64,000 bases of DNA from Thinopyrum elongatum (lineage: Eukaryota; Streptophyta; Magnoliopsida; Poales; Poaceae). The translations under genes were made by a program, and so were the position numbers. The DNA lies in NCBI GenBank assembly GCA_011799875.1, contig CM022303.1, positions 194,959,630 through 195,023,629 on the forward strand, written 5' to 3'. Positions 11,553 through 22,222 of this stretch are shown in pieces (positions within the stretch are counted from its first letter, which is position 1; each line of letters starts with the position of its first letter). A model generated the notes under the pieces. The model had not been told where the DNA came from. It made no database searches and saw nothing but the letters and a program-made list of their open reading frames with translations.

Positions 11553-12524
11553 CTTAACTCTTGCTTTGTATACTTTGTTCTTGAATGGCTTAATAATCTT
11601 GAGCTTCTCTCTGGCTGTCCTCCCGCAAGCCTGGCCGCGGGATGCTACTACTGCCCATGCACAAGTACGGGGTACTAGGGTACCCCTATTCTAGTACACC
11701 GACATTATGGCTGAAAATTTACCAGGAAATTATCCTATCCATTTAAACTCTCTCCACAAAATTTGGGATCATTCTATCTAATCATTTGCCCTCTGCAATT
11801 TTCCTAAATTTCTATCCAGATTGAAGTTCTGTGAAGAAAGAACCATTTTGGTATTTCCAAATGGTATGAAAACTTTACAGAGTCTTCATATGCCCAAATA
11901 ACTCATCTCCACCAAAATTCCGCTCAATCCAACTTGATATGTGAGTGCTACTTCATACTTTGTATTTCTATACAGTATGGTGCATTCTACAACAAGTGCT
12001 CTTTTTATTCATCCAAATGAGCTGATTTTTGTCCAACACAGTAGTATTAGCATGTGATTACACCATGCCAAAGATCAGAGTTTAGCTCCGAGCCAATCTC
12101 TCTCGGTTCTTATCAAACACTTTGCTGTTGATCTGCTTTGGAGCCATCTGCAATTCTCTTCTTTGCCCCTGCCCTTAGTTGTTTCTTCCTTGTCACTCGA
12201 GGTAGTATGGTCTATCGCCCAGACATGGTTTGACAGCCCAGAGCATGGGCCATCGTCTTGTGCACGCGGTGATCAAGGGGCTGGCATGCCTGAGAGCGCG
12301 CTCTGGCAGGTGGAGCCCCACGTCCCCGTCTGTTTCCTCTGTTTCTCGAGCGTTCGCCGTGTCCATTAGCTCCCCCGTGACCCCCTGCCTCATCATGTGC
12401 CCATGTCCTGTCTGGTCTCGTCACCGTTGAGTCGCGTCGGTCGTGCCCGTTATGCTAGCCTCCCCTAACCTCCATTGGCAGCGAGTTAGAGAGCTCACGA
12501 GCTCTCCAGAAGCTCTCCCTCGGC

Positions 12525-12534
12525 TATATATAGG
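12525..12534 (+). promoter_or_regulatory. TATA box of S 5' LTR
   Basis: TATATATAGG is followed by C-rich leader DNA with downstream CTCC/CACC runs. The same box is at 18429-18438 in the 3' LTR. Confidence 0.65.
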
Positions 12535-13066
12535 CCCCCCAACCTCCTCCGCACCTCGCAGCTCCCTCCCCTGCCCTCCTCACCCACTGGAGATGCCCCA
12601 CTCCTCCTCTGTCCACCGCCGTCCACCATGCCCGCCTCGGCCTCGGCTTAAATTCGAGCCACCCGAGCTCCTCCCCCACCTCTAGCCACCACCAGCATCA
12701 TCCCCACTCGCCGGCGCACCTCTTCCACCCCTCTCCCCCTTGCCGGAGCCCCGGTGGCCGTCGTCCCCAAGAGCAACCACCGCCGCCGCCGAGCTCTCTG
12801 CCTCCATGGCCGTTGCAGTTGGAGACCTCCCCGGCGCTCGTTGCCCCTCTGGACGGGTGCGGCACTCCGCCACGACCCCGACGGTGGCCTCGCCTTAGCC
12901 GTAGACGGCCGGAGTCGGCCGGGCCCGTCGCCGGCAGCGCGCTGCTCCTTTGTATCCTCTGCTTCGTCGGGAGGGAGCAGCGGGAGGAAGAAGACGAGCG
13001 CCTGGCCCCCCTGTCGCGTGGGTCCCGCCTGGAAGTGACTCCCGCCCCGTGCCCAGCTCTGTAAGT

Positions 13067-13163
13067 GGAAACGTATTTCCCTAAATACGCTTTCATCTAA
13101 GTGAAAGCGTATTTTGGTTCTTCTTCGGCTAAAAATACGCTTTCTCTGTACAGAAACGTATTT
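13067..13163. repeat. Tandem hairpins in S LTR
   Basis: AAATACGCTTTC (13083-13094) and GAAAGCGTATTT (13103-13114) form a perfect 12-bp stem with an 8-nt loop. A second, slightly imperfect pair lies at 13133-13144 and 13153-13163. A preceding GAAACGTATTT near 13067 can pair with the first arm. The 3' LTR copy (about 18978-19080) has eroded stems. Confidence 0.8.
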
Positions 13164-13384
13164 CTCTTAAATGCACTTTCTGTCTTATCCTCTAGGGACC
13201 CGGCTGTGAATATATTTTTACAGAATAGTCCCTGATCTTCTATCACCTGTATCTCCGCAACCATAACTCCGTTTGAGGTGAATCCAATGCCTACTTCTTC
13301 GTCTCGTTGAGATCTATCTGTTGGTATCATTTTCATTAGGTGGTCCCACTATGAAAATGACCTTTATACCCTTGCCCTTATCAG

Positions 13385-13463
13385 TCCCCTCCGAGAGTGA
13401 AGCGTCCGGCGAATCGGTCGGCGACTTCACCGCACTTCTTCCCGGAGTATTCTTCAACCCCAG
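13385..13463 (+). other. Exon-like acidic coding segment in S 5' LTR
   Basis: A 79-nt open stretch lies between a splice-acceptor-like TTATCAG and a GC-type donor (CAG|GCAAGCC). It reads as a Ser/Glu-rich peptide containing SESEASGES. The 3' LTR has the same segment with the same length and same edges. It parallels a 75-nt segment in the K LTRs. No transcript evidence is available here. Confidence 0.4.
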
Positions 13464-15242
13464 GCAAGCCACGACAGCCACTTGCATGATGGATTTGCAG
13501 TAGCCATGCTTTCTACTTGAATGTTTAATACATATTTGCTCATTTACTACCGAAGTTGCTGTTTCGGTTATGCTTGTGGATCCCTGCTTATCATCATGCT
13601 ATGATTTTATGCACTCTATTAGTTATATGGTTACTTGCTAGTAGTATTGTTCTCGTATTTCATGCTGGTATTTTTTGTCATGCTAGCGATAGTGATGTTC
13701 ATCTGATGCATTATTATCGTCAGTTATGAAAAGTATCTGTGTATGAATGATCCTCGCTATGCCATGTTCTGTTGCATCCAGTAGAAGAATGATTTGCTAT
13801 TGACATACATATGGCTATGCTTCACATCCATGTTCATGTTGTTATCATGTTCATATCCATCATGTTATGACTCAGCTCATTTCCTTTCAAGTTAAACCGG
13901 ACCTTAATCGAACTTGAACACCTATTGGCTGAGTCATAGTGCCATCGAATCGAGCTGACTAGTGCAGCCACACTTGTCTTATGGGAGGCCCTGACTGGGT
14001 CTATTGTCATGCCTCTTGCCGGTGCCTCCAACTAGGGAAGGTTATGGGCGCGCGCTACCCTGATCAGGTAGGCGGACATAAGCTTTGTGTGCCCGTTGTT
14101 GTTGTACCCGGGTTGTCCCCGTTTGGGACCGTTTTGTTTTGCCACGATAGTGGCCGTTGGATGTCATGCGGTGACATCGGGGCCACCCATGACTTAGCCC
14201 AAAGGGGAGTTTGTCGGAGTGGCCGGGAGAGTGTCATGGCAATAGATTGGTTTTGTCGGAACAACGTTGGTCCACCCGAATGGGAGCACGAGGCCTTCGG
14301 TTCCGTAGTGTGGGCCCAGTGTACTAACCTCTACAGAGTGTGTTTAATCTATCGATAGCTGTGCCCGTGGATAAGGGCCCAGTTCATAGTAGGTCACACT
14401 ATGGGTCAACAGTAATAATAACCTGATTAATGAGCAACCCTGGTTCGATGAGGAAAGAAGTTGGTTATGTGATCATGAGAGGATCACAGTGGTATCATGA
14501 ATACCGAAGATGGTTGATATTTGTGGTGTTATGCGATAATCACGGGTAAAGGTCAAGCTCCTTGTGGTCATGTAATGATTACTATGGTATTGTTAATACC
14601 AAGCTTGATTGGATCCTGAGGTGATCGTGTGATGACCATGATGGTAAGTGATTCATGTGGTGGTTACGAGGTAACCCCGAGCAGAGTAAGTTGGTGCATG
14701 ATATTGTCAACATGTTGCATGCTAGTATCATCATGTTCTTATGTTCATGCCATGTTCATACTATTCTAGCTATATCAGGTTCATCCTTGTTAAGTAACCT
14801 GTAAATGCCATGTTGTTGTCTGTCTTGATTGCTTTTGGTTGTTGTGAGCTTGCAAGTACATTCAATGTACTAACCCGGTGTGTCATGCCAGATTGCAGGT
14901 GATGCCGTGATTGATTGCTTGTCGAGGTTACCGTTCGTGCTAGCTAGATCGTGTCCCAGCCAGAGTCCCTGCGGAGTGAGTCCATCGCTGTCATCGTGTT
15001 CCGCTGCTAGAAAACTATTCCGCTGCTTCGAGTTGTTCTGCTACTAGCATAGAACTACTTGAGTAGGCGTAGTATCGCCCTGCCGATGTAATTCCCTGTT
15101 ATATCGGAACCCTTGTATCCATATCGATTGTAATAAAGAGCTGATTTGTTCTATGCCAAGCAGTGCCGTATTCCAGAAGACTTAATCTCTGGGTTGGAAT
15201 ACGGGGTGTTCCGGTCTCTCTGAGACGGGGTGCCACAAGCGT

Positions 15243-15254
15243 TGGTATCAGAGT
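15243..15254 (+). other. S primer-binding site (initiator Met type)
   Basis: TGGTATCAGAGT, five bases after the LTR, matches the usual TGGTATCAGAGC complement of initiator tRNA-Met except for the last base, a C-to-T change. Confidence 0.85.
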
Positions 15255-15422
15255 AGGTCTGGCTGTAGAGCGTCCTAGTCCGCGCGAGCGTTAGAAAGCG
15301 GTAGTATAGGGTCCAGTTGTTTGTTGTTTGTGGTTGCTGCATTTTGTTGTTGCATTTGTTTGCCGCATAGCATGCATGTAGGTTTATTTCCTTACCCCTA
15401 ACCGTTTATTCCGTGCGTATAG

Positions 15423-16090
15423 ATGGCTGGTGCCTCTAGAGAGTTCAATACCATCCCCAGTGACCCCAATGTTGTTCCCATTGCGTTCAGCGTCGCCCCT
15501 GCATCTCTAAGCTTCACCTCCCTACTTTGCGACATGTGGTGCAGTCTCTACCCCAATGGAGATCCACCTAATTATCAAGTCTTCCAGTTTCAAATTGGAG
15601 GAAGCATCCTGGAATTCGTTGCACATGTTCATCTGTCAGCCGCGATTCCTGTTGGTAGGCGTACCTACAGTTTCCACGGTGGTTATGGTGCTACTCCTGA
15701 ACATGTCGTTTAGCTAGCCGCAATGGCAGGAGTCACGGGTCTTCGTCATCAAGAGAGTATGGCGCAAGAGAACCGTGCTTATCAATACTATCCTACCCTC
15801 GTCAGGAACCCGGCCTAAGCAGATCAGGTTCCCATCTGTTCATCCTCAGGATGATGCGGCCATCTTTGCATTGTCCCGTTACATGACGGCCGAGTGCATT
15901 CTTATTTCTGAGTTAGTTCGAGACGCCCCCAGAGCCAGGAGACTGCTTGGCGCTACCCTAACTCAATCTTAGTCGGCTTCTCCACAGATCCCTCCACCTA
16001 ATTCCACCGAATTTTTGGAGCCAGCTGCTCCACTCGCTACTCCTTTAGCCTTTTCATCCGTCCCCGAGCGTTTTTCCAAGCGTAAGGCGA
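15423..16090 (+). pseudogene. S pre-gag ORF relic
   Basis: The ATG at 15423 directly follows a splice-acceptor-like GTATAG. The frame runs to TAG at 15711-15713, then related coding continues (ETGLRHQES-like, then NRAYQYYP-like text) and shifts to another frame (15775-15972), ending in a Pro/Ser-rich tail with SKRKARHS. Its layout, placed between the primer-binding site and the expected gag, and faint similarity (an AAY/AAM..LR.E..-type stretch) match the pre-gag ORF of K at 33424. Function is unknown. At least one stop and one frameshift break it. Confidence 0.55.
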
Positions 16091-16305
16091 GGCACTCGTG
16101 TAGTGCATGTCGCATCATTTGTAGTATCATGCTTGTGTGTGACTGCGTGGAGTAGTTATGTAACTTGTATGATGTGTGCTTTGTTGCAATCCATCGTTTC
16201 TTGTGCTTCTTTATTTGAATCTTTGGTGTTACCCTATTTTCCCCTTATGGAAGTTGCTCATCAACCGACACCAGAAGAAGCCAGGAGAAATAAATAAATA
16301 AATAA

Positions 16306-16397
<92 letters not shown>

Positions 16398-16847
16398 TCA
16401 GGAAGCTCAGTTAAACACAATGAGCTTTCAGTTGATAGCATCGTATTGCAAACATCCGATCTGAATACCAATTATCCTGCTCAGACTATCAGCATCAAGA
16501 ACCATTTTCACTGCAGCAATAATTAAACTAGCAGGAGGACAAAATTTGGGTACAAGACCAACCGTACACTTTGAGTCAAAGCAAGAAGGACAGTCCGACA
16601 AATTCTTTCATACAAGAAGTCCTCAGCTAAGTCAGAAGATATGAAAGAAATTGGAGCCAGTGTGAACCTGAGCATACGAGGTAAGTCAGAATGTCAGATA
16701 CGGTGCAGCAAACCACCCCGAGCAAGAAAGTCAGTCAGATGAAATTTAATGGGTACATAATATAAAGAAAACCCGAGTTGGAAATGGTTTTGTTAGTCAG
16801 ATATATTTTGATCCCTGAGCAACCAATCTCAAGGACGAGATTTCTTT
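16091..16847 (+). other. S internal non-coding remainder
   Basis: No gag, protease, RT or integrase motif is visible in any frame. It contains an (AAAT)n and (TA)n microsatellite. Towards the end, CTCAAGGACGAGATTTCTT resembles the CTCGGGACGAGATTTCTT found before the K 3' LTRs, so this is the leftover 3' untranslated end of a Tekay-type element. Confidence 0.65.
16291..16396. repeat. (AAAT)n then (TA)n microsatellite
   Basis: About five AAAT units pass directly into about 43 TA units. The open frames over it (Ile-Tyr repeats) are artefacts of the repeat. Confidence 0.97.
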
Positions 16848-16861
16848 AAGGGGGGAAGGTT
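16848..16861 (+). other. S polypurine tract
   Basis: AAGGGGGGAAGGTT lies immediately before the 3' LTR start TGTAACACCC and would prime plus-strand synthesis. Confidence 0.8.
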
Positions 16862-18428
16862 TGTAACACCCTGGGTTTTGGCTTTTTCTTTTTCTTTTGA
16901 TTTCCTTTGAGTTACTGCTTTGATTTGCTTTTTCGTGGCTCTATGATCCTAAAACTTGGGAAGATCATGTCATCCTAGGTTTCATAGTGGCTTGTCATCC
17001 TCAAAACCATCCCTAGCTCATGTCATTTTCATCCTAGCCCAAATCCCAATATTCTTTTTATTGGGAATATTCCTTTTCTATTAAAGGAATAATCCTTTTT
17101 GCCCCAGGTTGTTAAACAACCTATATTTTTGTCACTCCCAAAATTCCCAAATAATTCTCATAAATTGTTTTGGTCATATCTTCCACAGATATGTCAAAAC
17201 CCTTCCTTGGCATCATCAAAGATAATTCACAAATATTCCTTTTATCATTCTGCCCTAAGTGGCTTTTTGAGAAGGAAGTGCAATTTATGTTTGCTTTTTG
17301 GCCCCCAAACTTTTTGGGAACTCTTCCCTATAAATATCATGGGCTCATGTCAAAATTCAACTTCATTTGCCTGGTAAGTATTCCTGAGCAGTTTTTCAAA
17401 GTTTCTGTTCAAACAGAGGCCTTGTGAAGGAAGTACAAGCTAGGAATATCCAAATGAGTTGAAATTTTGCACGATCCTTCATATGATCAAATCATGACTC
17501 TCCTACAAATTTTAGCTCATGTCATCACTCTATATAACCACACCTTCAAATCTTGTGTTCTGGTCAGAATTTCAGGTTGTGAAGCAACTATATTTTATAC
17601 TGATTCATTATGGCTGAAAATTTTACCAGGACATTAACCTATCCATGTAAACTCTCTCCACAAAATTTGGGCTCATTCTATCTTGTCATTCGCGCTCTGA
17701 AATTTTCCTAAGTTTCTGTCCAGATTGAAGTTCTGTGAAGAAAGTACCATTTTTCTATTTCCAAATGGTATGAAAATTTTACACAGTCTTAATATACCCA
17801 AATAACTCATCTCCACCAAAATTCAGACCAATACAGCTTGATATGTGAGTGCTACTTCATACTTTGTATTTCTGTACAGTATGGTGCATTCTACAGCAAG
17901 TGCTCTTTTTATTCATCCAAATGAGCTGATTTTTGTCCAGCACAATAGTATTAGCATGTCATTACACCATGCCAAAGATCAGAGTTTAGCTCCGAGCCAA
18001 TCTCTCTCGGTTCTTATCAAACACTTTGCTGCTGATCTGCTTTGGAGCCATCTGCAATTATCTTATTTTCCCCTGCCCTTAGTTGTTTCTTCCTTGTCAC
18101 TAGGGGTAGTATGGTATATCTTCCAGACATGGTTTGACAGCCCAGAGCAAGGGCCATCGTCTTGTGCACGCGGTGATCAAGGGGCTGGCATGCCTGAGAG
18201 CGCGCTCTGGCAGGTGGAGCCGCACGTCCCCATCCGTTTCCTCTGTTTCTCGAGCGTTCGCCGTGTCCATTAGCTCCCCCGTGATCCCCTGCCTCTTCCT
18301 GTGCCCCTGCTCCGTCCGATCTCGTCACCGTTGAGTCGCGTCAGTCGTGCCCGTGACGCTAGCCTCCCCTGACCTCCATTGGCAGCGAGTTAGAGAGCTC
18401 ACGAGCTCTCCAGAAGCTCTCCCTCGGC

Positions 18429-18438
18429 TATATATAGG
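18429..18438 (+). promoter_or_regulatory. TATA box of S 3' LTR
   Basis: TATATATAGG, identical to the 5' LTR copy; it could drive read-out transcription into the minus-strand copia A DNA. Confidence 0.55.
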
Positions 18439-19301
18439 CCCCCCGACCTCCTTCGCACCTCGCAGCTCCCTCCCCTGCCCTCCTCACCCACCGGAGCTGT
18501 CCCACTCCTCCTCTGTCCGCGGCCGTCCACCATGGCCGCCTCGGCCTCGGCTTAAATTTGAGCCACCCGAGCTGCTCCTCCACCTCTAGCCACCACCAGC
18601 ATCCTCCCCACTCGCCGGCGCACCTCTTCCACCCCTCTCCCCCTCGCTGGAGCCCCTATGGCCGTCGTCCCCAAGAGCAGCCGCCGCCGCCGCCAAGCTC
18701 TCTGCCTTCGTGGCCGTCGCGGTTGGAGACCTCCCCGGCGCTCGTTGCCCCGCTGGACGGGTGCGGCACTCCGCCATGACCTCGACGGTGGCCTCGCCTT
18801 GGCCGGAGACGGCTGGAGCCGGCTGGGCCCGTCGCCGGCAGCGCGCTGCTCCTCTGTCTCCTCTGCTTCATCGGGAGGGAGCAGTGGGAGGAAGAAGACG
18901 AGCGCCTGCCCCGCCCCCCCCCCCTCCCTGTCGCGTGGATCCCGCCTGGAAGTGACTCCCGTCCCGGGCCCAGCTCTGTAAGTGGAAACGTATTTCCTTA
19001 AATACGCTTTCATCTAAGTGAAAGCGTACTTTGGTTCTTCTTCGGCTAAAAATACTCTTTCTTTGTACAGAAACGTATTTCTCTTAAATGCGCTTTCTGT
19101 TTTATCCTCCAGGGACCCGGCTCTAAATATATTTTTACGGAATAGTCCCTGATCTTCTATGGTCCGCATCTCCGCAACCATAACTCTGTTTGAGGTGAAT
19201 CCAATGCCCACTTCTTCGTCTCGTTGAGATCTATCTGTTGATATCATTTTCACTAGGTGGTCCCATTGTGAAAATGACATTTATACCCTTGCCCTTATCA
19301 G

Positions 19302-19380
19302 TCCCCTCCGAGAGTGAAGCGTCCGGCGAATCGTTCCGCGACTTCACCGCACTTCTTCCCGGAGTATTCTTCAACCCCAG
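19302..19380 (+). other. Exon-like acidic coding segment in S 3' LTR
   Basis: Same 79-nt length, acceptor (TTATCAG) and GC-type donor (CAG|GCAAGCC) as the copy at 13385-13463. Confidence 0.4.
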
Positions 19381-21137
19381 GCAAGCCACGACAACCACTT
19401 GCATGATGGATTTGCAGTAGCCATGCTTTCTACTTGAATGTTTAATAAATGTTTGCTCATTTACTACCGAAGTTGTTGTTTTGGTTATGCTTGTGGATCC
19501 CTGCTTATCATCATGCTATGCTTTTATGCACTCTGTTAGTTATATGGTTACTTGCTAGTAGTATTGTTCTCGTATTTCATGCTGGTATTTTTTGTCATGC
19601 TAGCGATAGTGATGTTCATCTGATGCATGATTATCGTCAGTTATGAAAAGTATCTGTGTATGCATGATCCTCGCTATGCCATGTTCTATTGCATCCAATA
19701 GAAGAATGATTTGCTGTTGATATACATATGGCTATGCGTCACATCCATGTTCATGTTGTTATCATGTTCATATGCATCATGTTATGATTCAGCTCATTTC
19801 CTTTCAAGTTAAACCGGACCTTAATCGAACTTGAACACCTGTTGGCTGAGTCATAGTGCCATCGAATCGAGCTGACCAGTGCAGCCACACTTGTCTTATG
19901 GGAGGCCCTGACTGGGTCTATTGTCATGCCTGTCACCGGTGCCTCCAACTAGGGAAGGTTATGGGCATGCGCTACCCTGATCAGGTAGGCGGACATAAGC
20001 CTTGTGTGCCCGTTGTTGTTGTACCCGGGTTGTCCTCGTTTGGGACCATTTTGTTTTGCCACGACGGTGGTCGTTGGATGTCACGCGGTGACATCGGGGC
20101 CACCCATGACTTAGCCCAAAGGGGAATTTGTCGGAGTGGCCGGGAGAGTGTCATGGCAATAGATTGGTTTTGTCGGAACACCGTTGGTCCACCCGAATGG
20201 GAGCACGAGGCCTTGGGTTCCGTAGTGTGGGTCTAGTGTCCTAACCTCTGCAGAGTGTGTTTAATCTATCGATCGTTGTGCCCGCGGATAAGGGCCCAGT
20301 TCGTACTACAGTAATAATAACCTGATTAATGAACAACCCTGGTTCGATGAGGAAAGAAGTTGGTTATGTGATCATGAGAGGATCACAGTGGTATCATGAA
20401 TACCGAAGATGGTTGATATTTGTGGTGTTATGCGATAATCACGGGTAAAGGTCAAGCTCCTTGTGGTCATGTAATGATTACTACGGTATTGTTAATACCA
20501 AGCTTGATTGGATCCTGAGGTGATCGTGTGATGACCATGATGGTAAGTGATTCATGTGGTGGTTACGAGGTAACCCCGAGTAGAGTAAGTTGGTGCATGA
20601 TATTGTCAACATGTTGCATGCTAGTATCACCATGTTCTCATGTTCATGCCATGTTCATACTGTTCTAGCTATATCATGTTCATCCTTGTTAAGTAACCTG
20701 TAAATGCCATATTGTTGTCTGTCTTGATTGCTTTTGGTTGTTGTGAGCTTGCAAGTACATTCAATGTACTGACCTAGCGTGTCATGCCAGATTGCAGGTG
20801 ATGTCGTGATTGATTGCTTGTCGAGGTTACCGTTCGTGCTAGCTAGATCGTGTCCCAGCCAGAGTCCCTGCGGAGTGGAGTCCATCGCTGTCGTCGTGTT
20901 CCGCTGCTAGAAAACTATTCCGCTACTTCGAGTTGTTCTGCTGCTAGCATAGAACTACTTGAGCAGGCGTAGTATCGCCCTGCCGATGTAATTCCTTGTT
21001 ATATTAGAACCCCATTATCCATATCGATTGTAATGAAGAGCTGATTTGTTCTATGCCAAGCAGTGTCGTATTCCAGAAGACTTAATCTCTGGGCTGGAAT
21101 ACGGGGTGTTCTGGTCTCTCTGAGCCGGGGTGCCATA

Positions 21138-22222
21138 GTCTTTCATTGAAAAACTCTTATTCAAGTATCCTTTTATGCTATCCAGAAATTCTATATCATT
21201 TCCAATCAATAATATGTCATCCACATATAATATCAGAAATGCTACAGAGCTCGCACTCACTTTCTTGTAAATACAGGCTTCACTGTAAGTCTGTATAAAA
21301 CCATATGCTTTGATCACCTCATCAAAGCGTATATTCCAACTCTGAGATGCTTGCACCAGTCCATAGATGGATCGCTAGAGCTTGTAGACTTTGTTAGCAC
21401 CTTTAGGATCGATAAAACCTTCTGGTTGCATCATATACAACTCTTCTTTAAGATATCCATTAAGGAATGCAGTTTTGACGTCCATTTGCCAGATTTCATA
21501 ATCATAAAATGCAACAATTGCTAACATGATTCGGACAGACTTAAGCATCGCTACGGGTGAGAAAGTCTCATCGTAGTCAACTCCTTGAACTTGTCGAAAA
21601 CCTTTTGCGACAATTCGAGCTTTGTAGACAGTAACATTACCATCAGCGTCAGTCTTCTTCTTAAAGATCCATTTATTCTCTATGGATTTCCGATCATTGG
21701 GAAAATCCACCAAAGTCCACACTTTGTTCTCATACATGGATCCTATCTCAGATTTCATGGCCTCAAGCCATTTATCGGAATCTGGGCTCATCATAGCTTC
21801 TTCATAGTTCGTAGGTTTGCCTTGGTCTAGTAACATGACTTCCAGGACAGGATTACCGTACCACTCTGGTGCGGATCGTGCTCTGGTCGACCTACGAGGT
21901 TCAGTAGTAACTTGATCTGAAGTTTCATGATCATCATCATTAGCTTCCTCTCTAGTAGGTGTAGGCATCACAGGAACGGTTTTCTGTGATGTACTAATTT
22001 CCAATCCGAGAGAAGGTACAATTACCTCATCAAGTTCTACTTTCTTCCCACTCACTTATTCCGAGAGAAACTCCTTCTCTAGAAAGGACCCATTCTTAGC
22101 AACAAAGATCTTGCCTTCGGATTTGTGGTAGAAGGTGTACCCAATTGTTTCCTTAGGGTATCATATGAAGACGCACTTCTCCGATTTGGGTTCGAGCTTA
22201 TCAGGCTGAAGCCTTTTGACAT
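21138..22222 (-). pseudogene. pol: Copia A: integrase/RT fragment of a Ty1/copia element
   Basis: On the minus strand it reads the end of integrase and the copia RT. Visible are EWYGNPVLEVML, then the RT motifs KARIVAKGF, WQMDVKTAFLNG and YVDDILLIG. It breaks off at FSMKDYG where S inserted; the RNase H end is off window to the left. It is collinear with copia B 24890-25945. Stops include a TGA where B has GGA (near 22165), a TAA near 22055 and a TAG near 21375 (CAG in B). The right edge at 22222 is the insertion point of copia B. It is the oldest layer, being host to both S and B. Confidence 0.85.

Larger units (their letters stand above)
1..11704 (-). mobile_element. T1: Tat-type Ty3/gypsy LTR retrotransposon, left end outside window
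   Basis: Read on the minus strand the order is 5' LTR (10737-11704), primer-binding site, gag, protease, RT, RNase H, second RNase H, integrase, then a gene on the opposite strand (1-3215). The 3' LTR must lie left of base 1. The second RNase H between RT and integrase and the opposite-strand gene after pol are features of the Tat lineage. The right end is fixed by homology: sequence from 11705 on matches S 3' LTR sequence from 17608 on, so T1 inserted into the S 5' LTR. The flanking TTATG at 11705-11709 is the probable 5-bp target duplication; its partner lies off window. I cannot name the family with certainty. Confidence 0.9.
10737..11704 (-). repeat. T1 5' LTR (968 bp)
   Basis: In plus-strand orientation it starts TGTCGG and ends CCGACA, a 6-bp inverted terminal repeat with canonical TG/CA ends. 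The inner edge abuts the primer-binding site and the outer edge abuts S LTR sequence. A minus-strand TATA box lies at 11027-11034. The U3 part holds clustered palindromes of the TTGCCG/CGGCAA type (11354-11552). The partner LTR is outside the window, so no age can be estimated. Confidence 0.88.
11705..15237 (+). repeat. S 5' LTR, 3' part (about 3.5 kb)
   Basis: It is collinear with 17608-21137 with few differences. For example, a ~230-bp stretch from 14461 shows only two. The 3' copy lacks about 20 bp near 20300. It ends GCCACA at 15237, directly before the primer-binding site. It contains a TATA box (12525), a hairpin cluster (13067-13163) and an exon-like segment (13385-13463). Confidence 0.9.
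11705..21137 (+). mobile_element. S: Tekay-like gypsy derivative lacking gag-pol (LARD-like)
   Basis: Two long repeats flank a short internal domain (15238-16861) bounded by an initiator-Met-type primer-binding site and a purine tract. The 5' LTR (11705-15237 in window) lacks its first ~746 bp, which lie beyond T1. The 3' LTR is whole (16862-21137). LTRs begin TGTAACACCC. The internal DNA has only a broken pre-gag ORF and a TA microsatellite, so the element depends on others. Long LTRs with non-coding interiors recall barley Sukkula-type LARDs; that name is a suggestion only. S is inserted in copia A: the sequence resumes at 21138 within its RT/RNase H region. Confidence 0.85.
16862..21137 (+). 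repeat. S 3' LTR (4276 bp)
   Basis: It begins TGTAACACCC and ends GCCATA where the 5' copy ends GCCACA, so the terminal CA has become TA. Landmarks are a TATA box at 18429-18438, a hairpin cluster near 18978-19080 and an exon-like segment at 19302-19380. Copia A sequence follows at once, with GTCTT as the possible target duplication. Confidence 0.9.

Noticed and set aside
12443..13096. Possible host gene with leader after the TATA box at 12525 (short Pro/Ser/Arg-rich ORFs)
   Set aside because: The same sequence occurs in the 3' LTR at 18347-19013, so this is the LTR leader and not a gene.
14064..14358. ORFs of 66-125 residues on both strands in the S LTRs (also 19856-20236)
   Set aside because: They are kept in both LTRs only because the LTRs are duplicates. 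No start context, splice sites or domain support them.
16229..16471. Minus-strand ORF with a long Ile-Tyr run
   Set aside because: It is a translation of the (TA)n microsatellite.
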